Assembly: GCA_002705605.1 (NCBI GenBank)
Contig: PAJD01000006.1
Coordinates: 234,260 to 243,981 of the forward strand
Direction of reading: 5' to 3'
Origin: Fidelibacterota bacterium
Lineage (GTDB): Bacteria; Fidelibacterota; Marinisomatia; SCGC-AAA003-L08; D37C17
Length of the DNA stretch: 9,722 nucleotides
The notes beneath the pieces were generated by a model that saw only the letters and a list, made by a program, of their open reading frames with translations, made no database searches and was not told where the DNA came from. The position numbers and the translations under genes were made by a program. Shown piece after piece: positions 7,464-9,722 of this stretch (within the stretch, counting starts at the first letter, position 1; every line of letters begins with the position of its first letter).

Positions 7464-8534
7464 ATGTCAAGGAAAATAGTTCACGTTGTAGGAACAGGAA
7501 CAATTGGAGAGCCTTTAATAGGATTATTATGTGATTTTAAGGATAAACTAGGTATTGATGAGGTAACATTTCATAAAAACACACCTTTGACAACAGATAG
7601 ATCAAAGGTTCAAAATCTTATTAAGAAAAGAGGAGCAAGATTAACAACTCATGAGGAAAAATTTGATGGTTTTAATGATATAGGATTAAGTCCAGATTTT
7701 AATACAGAAGAAGCTATTTCAAGAGCATCAGTAGTAATAGATTGTACACCAAAAGGTTTTGGGCATATGAATAAAAATAAATATTATGAGAAATATGAAA
7801 AAAATACATTGGGATTTGTGGCTCAAGGATCTGAATCAGGTTTTGGTAAGAAATATGCTAGAGGTGTTAATGATGATGCATTGAAAGTTGATGAAGATAA
7901 ATACATACAAATTGTTTCATGCAATACTCATAATTTATCTACGATTGTTAAAACTCTTGTCTTAGATGAAGGGGATGATAATTTAGTTGAAGGTAAATTT
8001 ACATTAATAAGAAGATCTAATGATTTAAGTCAAACTTCAAGTTTTGTTCCATCACCTCAGGTTGGCTCTCATTCGAGCGAACAATTTGGTACTCACCATG
8101 CAGAAGATGCACACAAATTATTTAAAACTTTAGGTTTGAATTTAAATTTATATTCTTCAGCGATGAAAGTTAATTCTCAATATATGCATATTTCTCATTT
8201 TTCTTTAAAAGTAAAAAATAAAACTTCGATTACTAAAGTTCTAGATAAGCTAGAAAAAAATGATAGAATTGCTTTAACTGATAAGGTTAATGCAAATGAA
8301 GTATTTTCTTTTGGTAGAGATCATGGACACTTTGGTAGAATACTAAACCAAGTAGTTATCCCTGTTCCATCGCTTGCAATGGTAAATGATAATGAAATAA
8401 CAGGTTTTAGTTTTACTCCACAAGATGGTAATTCTATTCTTAGTTCAATATCAATTGCTGAATGGTTTTTGTATCCTAATTCATATGAAGATAAAATTCA
8501 ATGTCTAAAGCCATTATTTTTTGATGAAGTCTAA
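7464..8534 (+). CDS. gap: Archaeal-type (type II) glyceraldehyde-3-phosphate dehydrogenase homologue
   Basis: The pattern fits a type II phosphorylating glyceraldehyde-3-phosphate dehydrogenase, which uses NAD(P) and interconverts glyceraldehyde 3-phosphate and 1,3-bisphosphoglycerate. The N-terminal Rossmann loop is VVGTGTIGEPL (8-18; archaeal enzymes have GYGTIGKR). HKNTP (37-41) stands where archaeal enzymes have the TKT segment that contacts the NADP phosphate. VIDCTPKGFG (91-100) matches the archaeal VIDCTPEG block. Cys153 in VSCNTHNLS is the expected nucleophile (archaeal SCNTTGL), LIRRSND (181-187) matches LIRRAAD, THHAED (210-215) matches SHHGPD, and His242 in YMHISH aligns with the catalytic histidine of LMHVHS. 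GRDHGHFGR (284-292) matches the RDLGRPR region. At 356 residues it is slightly longer than archaeal enzymes (about 335-340). A related but different aldehyde or semialdehyde dehydrogenase remains possible. It overlaps tilS by 11 bases. Confidence 0.78.
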   Translation: MSRKIVHVVGTGTIGEPLIGLLCDFKDKLGIDEVTFHKNTPLTTDRSKVQNLIKKRGARLTTHEEKFDGFNDIGLSPDFNTEEAISRASVVIDCTPKGFGHMNKNKYYEKYEKNTLGFVAQGSESGFGKKYARGVNDDALKVDEDKYIQIVSCNTHNLSTIVKTLVLDEGDDNLVEGKFTLIRRSNDLSQTSSFVPSPQVGSHSSEQFGTHHAEDAHKLFKTLGLNLNLYSSAMKVNSQYMHISHFSLKVKNKTSITKVLDKLEKNDRIALTDKVNANEVFSFGRDHGHFGRILNQVVIPVPSLAMVNDNEITGFSFTPQDGNSILSSISIAEWFLYPNSYEDKIQCLKPLFFDEV

Positions 8535-9722
8535 AGTTATTGAAATAAATAAATATTTTTTAGATAATAAAATAAATAGTATGTTGTTATCTATATCAGG
8601 AGGTGTAGATAGTATAGTTTTATTAGATATTTTATTAAAAGTTAAACAAATAAATAAAAGATTAAATATTTCCCTTTTCCATACAAACTATAATTTTCAT
8701 AATAAATCAAATCATGCAGAATTATTATGTAAAGAAATAGCATCAAAATATAATATGAAGCTACATTTGTTAAGCGCAAAATTAGAGGACAATAATTTTG
8801 AACATAATGCCAGAATTATAAGATATAATGAGCTTATAAAATTAATCAATAATTATAAATATGGCATTTCTTTAACTGCCCATACATATGATGATCAAAT
8901 TGAAACATTATTAATGAAAGATATCGATAATGCTAACTGGATTTCACGTCAGGGTGTAAGAAGTTTAAACAATTCTGTTTACAGGCCATTATTAAATGTA
9001 AATAAAAATGAAATATATAATTATGCTAAGTTAAATAATTTAGAATGGGTAGAGGATGAGACAAATAATGATTTGTCATTTAAGCGTAATAAAGTAAGAT
9101 ATTTAATAAATAAAAATCGTTATAGAAGTTCTTATTTTAATTATCTTCAAGAATTAAAAAAATATTCTGATAAGAAATATTTAGAGTATTTAAATAAGTT
9201 TAAAATTAATAAAGAAAATTATCTATTAAGAAAGAGTAAATACTTTGTTGAGTTGGATATAAAATTTTTAAACTTGTTTTCATCTTTAGAGTCTAAGCTT
9301 TTTATAAACTACATCGTACTAAATACCTTTAAAGAAGATTCATTGAAAATAAGCAAGTCCCATTGGTCTAATATTGATACAATTATAAGATATGGTAGGA
9401 ATGGTTTATCTATTAATCTTACAAACAGGGTTTTACTTCAAAAAGAAAGAAGTAGTATTATCATATCTATTCCAAGATCTATACAGGACAACATTTTTAT
9501 AAATGATAAAAACGATATTTATAATTGGTATGATTCTAAAATCTCATTTAAATCTTTAGATACTAATGATAACAATATTGTTTCATTAAAATTAATTGAC
9601 AATGGTTCATATATCTCACATTGGGAAAAAGGTGATAAAATAAAATTAAAAAACTCAACAAAAAAAATTAGTGACATATTTATTGATAATAAAATATCAA
9701 ATTATGATAAATTGTATTATCC
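8524..9722 (+). CDS. tilS: tRNA(Ile)-lysidine synthase TilS (3' end cut by the window)
   Basis: ATP-dependent enzyme that attaches lysine to C34 of tRNA-Ile2 so that it reads AUA. The frame is open from 8524 to the edge, 399 codons, against about 430 in E. coli, so only a little is missing. Motifs are the P-loop SISGGVDSIVLLD (23-35), HTNYNFHNKSN (53-63, a divergent form of HVNHGLR..S), TAHTYDDQIET (118-128), RPLL (154-157), EDETNNDLSFKRNKVR (177-192), and at the end a TilS C-terminal domain block with KGDKIKLKN followed by KKISDIFIDNKIS. The ATG overlaps the dehydrogenase stop by 11 bases. No Shine-Dalgarno is evident. AUA is a common isoleucine codon in the cluster, including several of the first codons of this gene, so TilS should be essential here. 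Confidence 0.95.
   Translation, partial: MKSKVIEINKYFLDNKINSMLLSISGGVDSIVLLDILLKVKQINKRLNISLFHTNYNFHNKSNHAELLCKEIASKYNMKLHLLSAKLEDNNFEHNARIIRYNELIKLINNYKYGISLTAHTYDDQIETLLMKDIDNANWISRQGVRSLNNSVYRPLLNVNKNEIYNYAKLNNLEWVEDETNNDLSFKRNKVRYLINKNRYRSSYFNYLQELKKYSDKKYLEYLNKFKINKENYLLRKSKYFVELDIKFLNLFSSLESKLFINYIVLNTFKEDSLKISKSHWSNIDTIIRYGRNGLSINLTNRVLLQKERSSIIISIPRSIQDNIFINDKNDIYNWYDSKISFKSLDTNDNNIVSLKLIDNGSYISHWEKGDKIKLKNSTKKISDIFIDNKISNYDKLYY

Noticed and set aside
1..9722. CRISPR array, toxin-antitoxin, phage or defence system
   Set aside because: No regularly spaced repeats, no integrase, transposase or recombinase, and no pairs of unknown small genes; every base is accounted for by metabolic or tRNA-modification genes.

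Overview
This is a gene-dense, strongly AT-rich bacterial segment. Every gene I can support lies on the + strand: eight complete genes and two cut by the window edges. Neighbours mostly overlap or touch; the spacings are -11, 0, -4, -1, -8, -11, -4, +12 and -11 bases. There is no stretch over 300 bases without a gene, and no RNA gene, transposon, CRISPR array or convincing terminator. The compactness, the A/T-ending codons and the plain housekeeping content suggest a streamlined, probably free-living (possibly marine) bacterium. The MEP-pathway genes dxs and ispH, together with tilS, argue against an archaeon. The phylum cannot be fixed from the window: Dcd looks proteobacterial-like, IspH belongs to the 280-residue type common outside Gammaproteobacteria, and the dehydrogenase looks archaeal-type. 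A lineage such as Marinimicrobia/SAR406 is a guess only.

Layout: the tail of an unidentified gene (3-92), then dcd (dCTP deaminase, dUTP supply), ispH (last MEP-pathway step), pdxS and pdxT (DXP-independent PLP synthase), dxs (first MEP-pathway step), a B12-dependent acyl-CoA mutase large subunit, a YbdK/GCS2-type carboxylate-amine ligase, an archaeal-type (type II) glyceraldehyde-3-phosphate dehydrogenase homologue, and most of tilS (tRNA-Ile2 lysidine synthetase), which runs off the right edge.

How the genes fit together: three encoded enzymes can draw on glyceraldehyde 3-phosphate. Dxs condenses it with pyruvate, PdxS joins it with a pentose phosphate and ammonia, and the GAPDH homologue would oxidise it or form it. 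Dxs and IspH bracket the isoprenoid pathway. PdxT is the glutaminase that feeds PdxS. Dcd and TilS are general nucleotide and tRNA housekeeping.

The two most interesting genes are the mutase and the dehydrogenase. The mutase carries Phe and Gln where methylmalonyl-CoA mutase has Tyr89 and Arg207, which is the isobutyryl-CoA mutase (IcmA) signature, and it has no B12-binding domain of its own. The dehydrogenase keeps archaeal GAPDH landmarks while the surrounding motifs have diverged. I see no evidence for a wholly new multi-gene system here.
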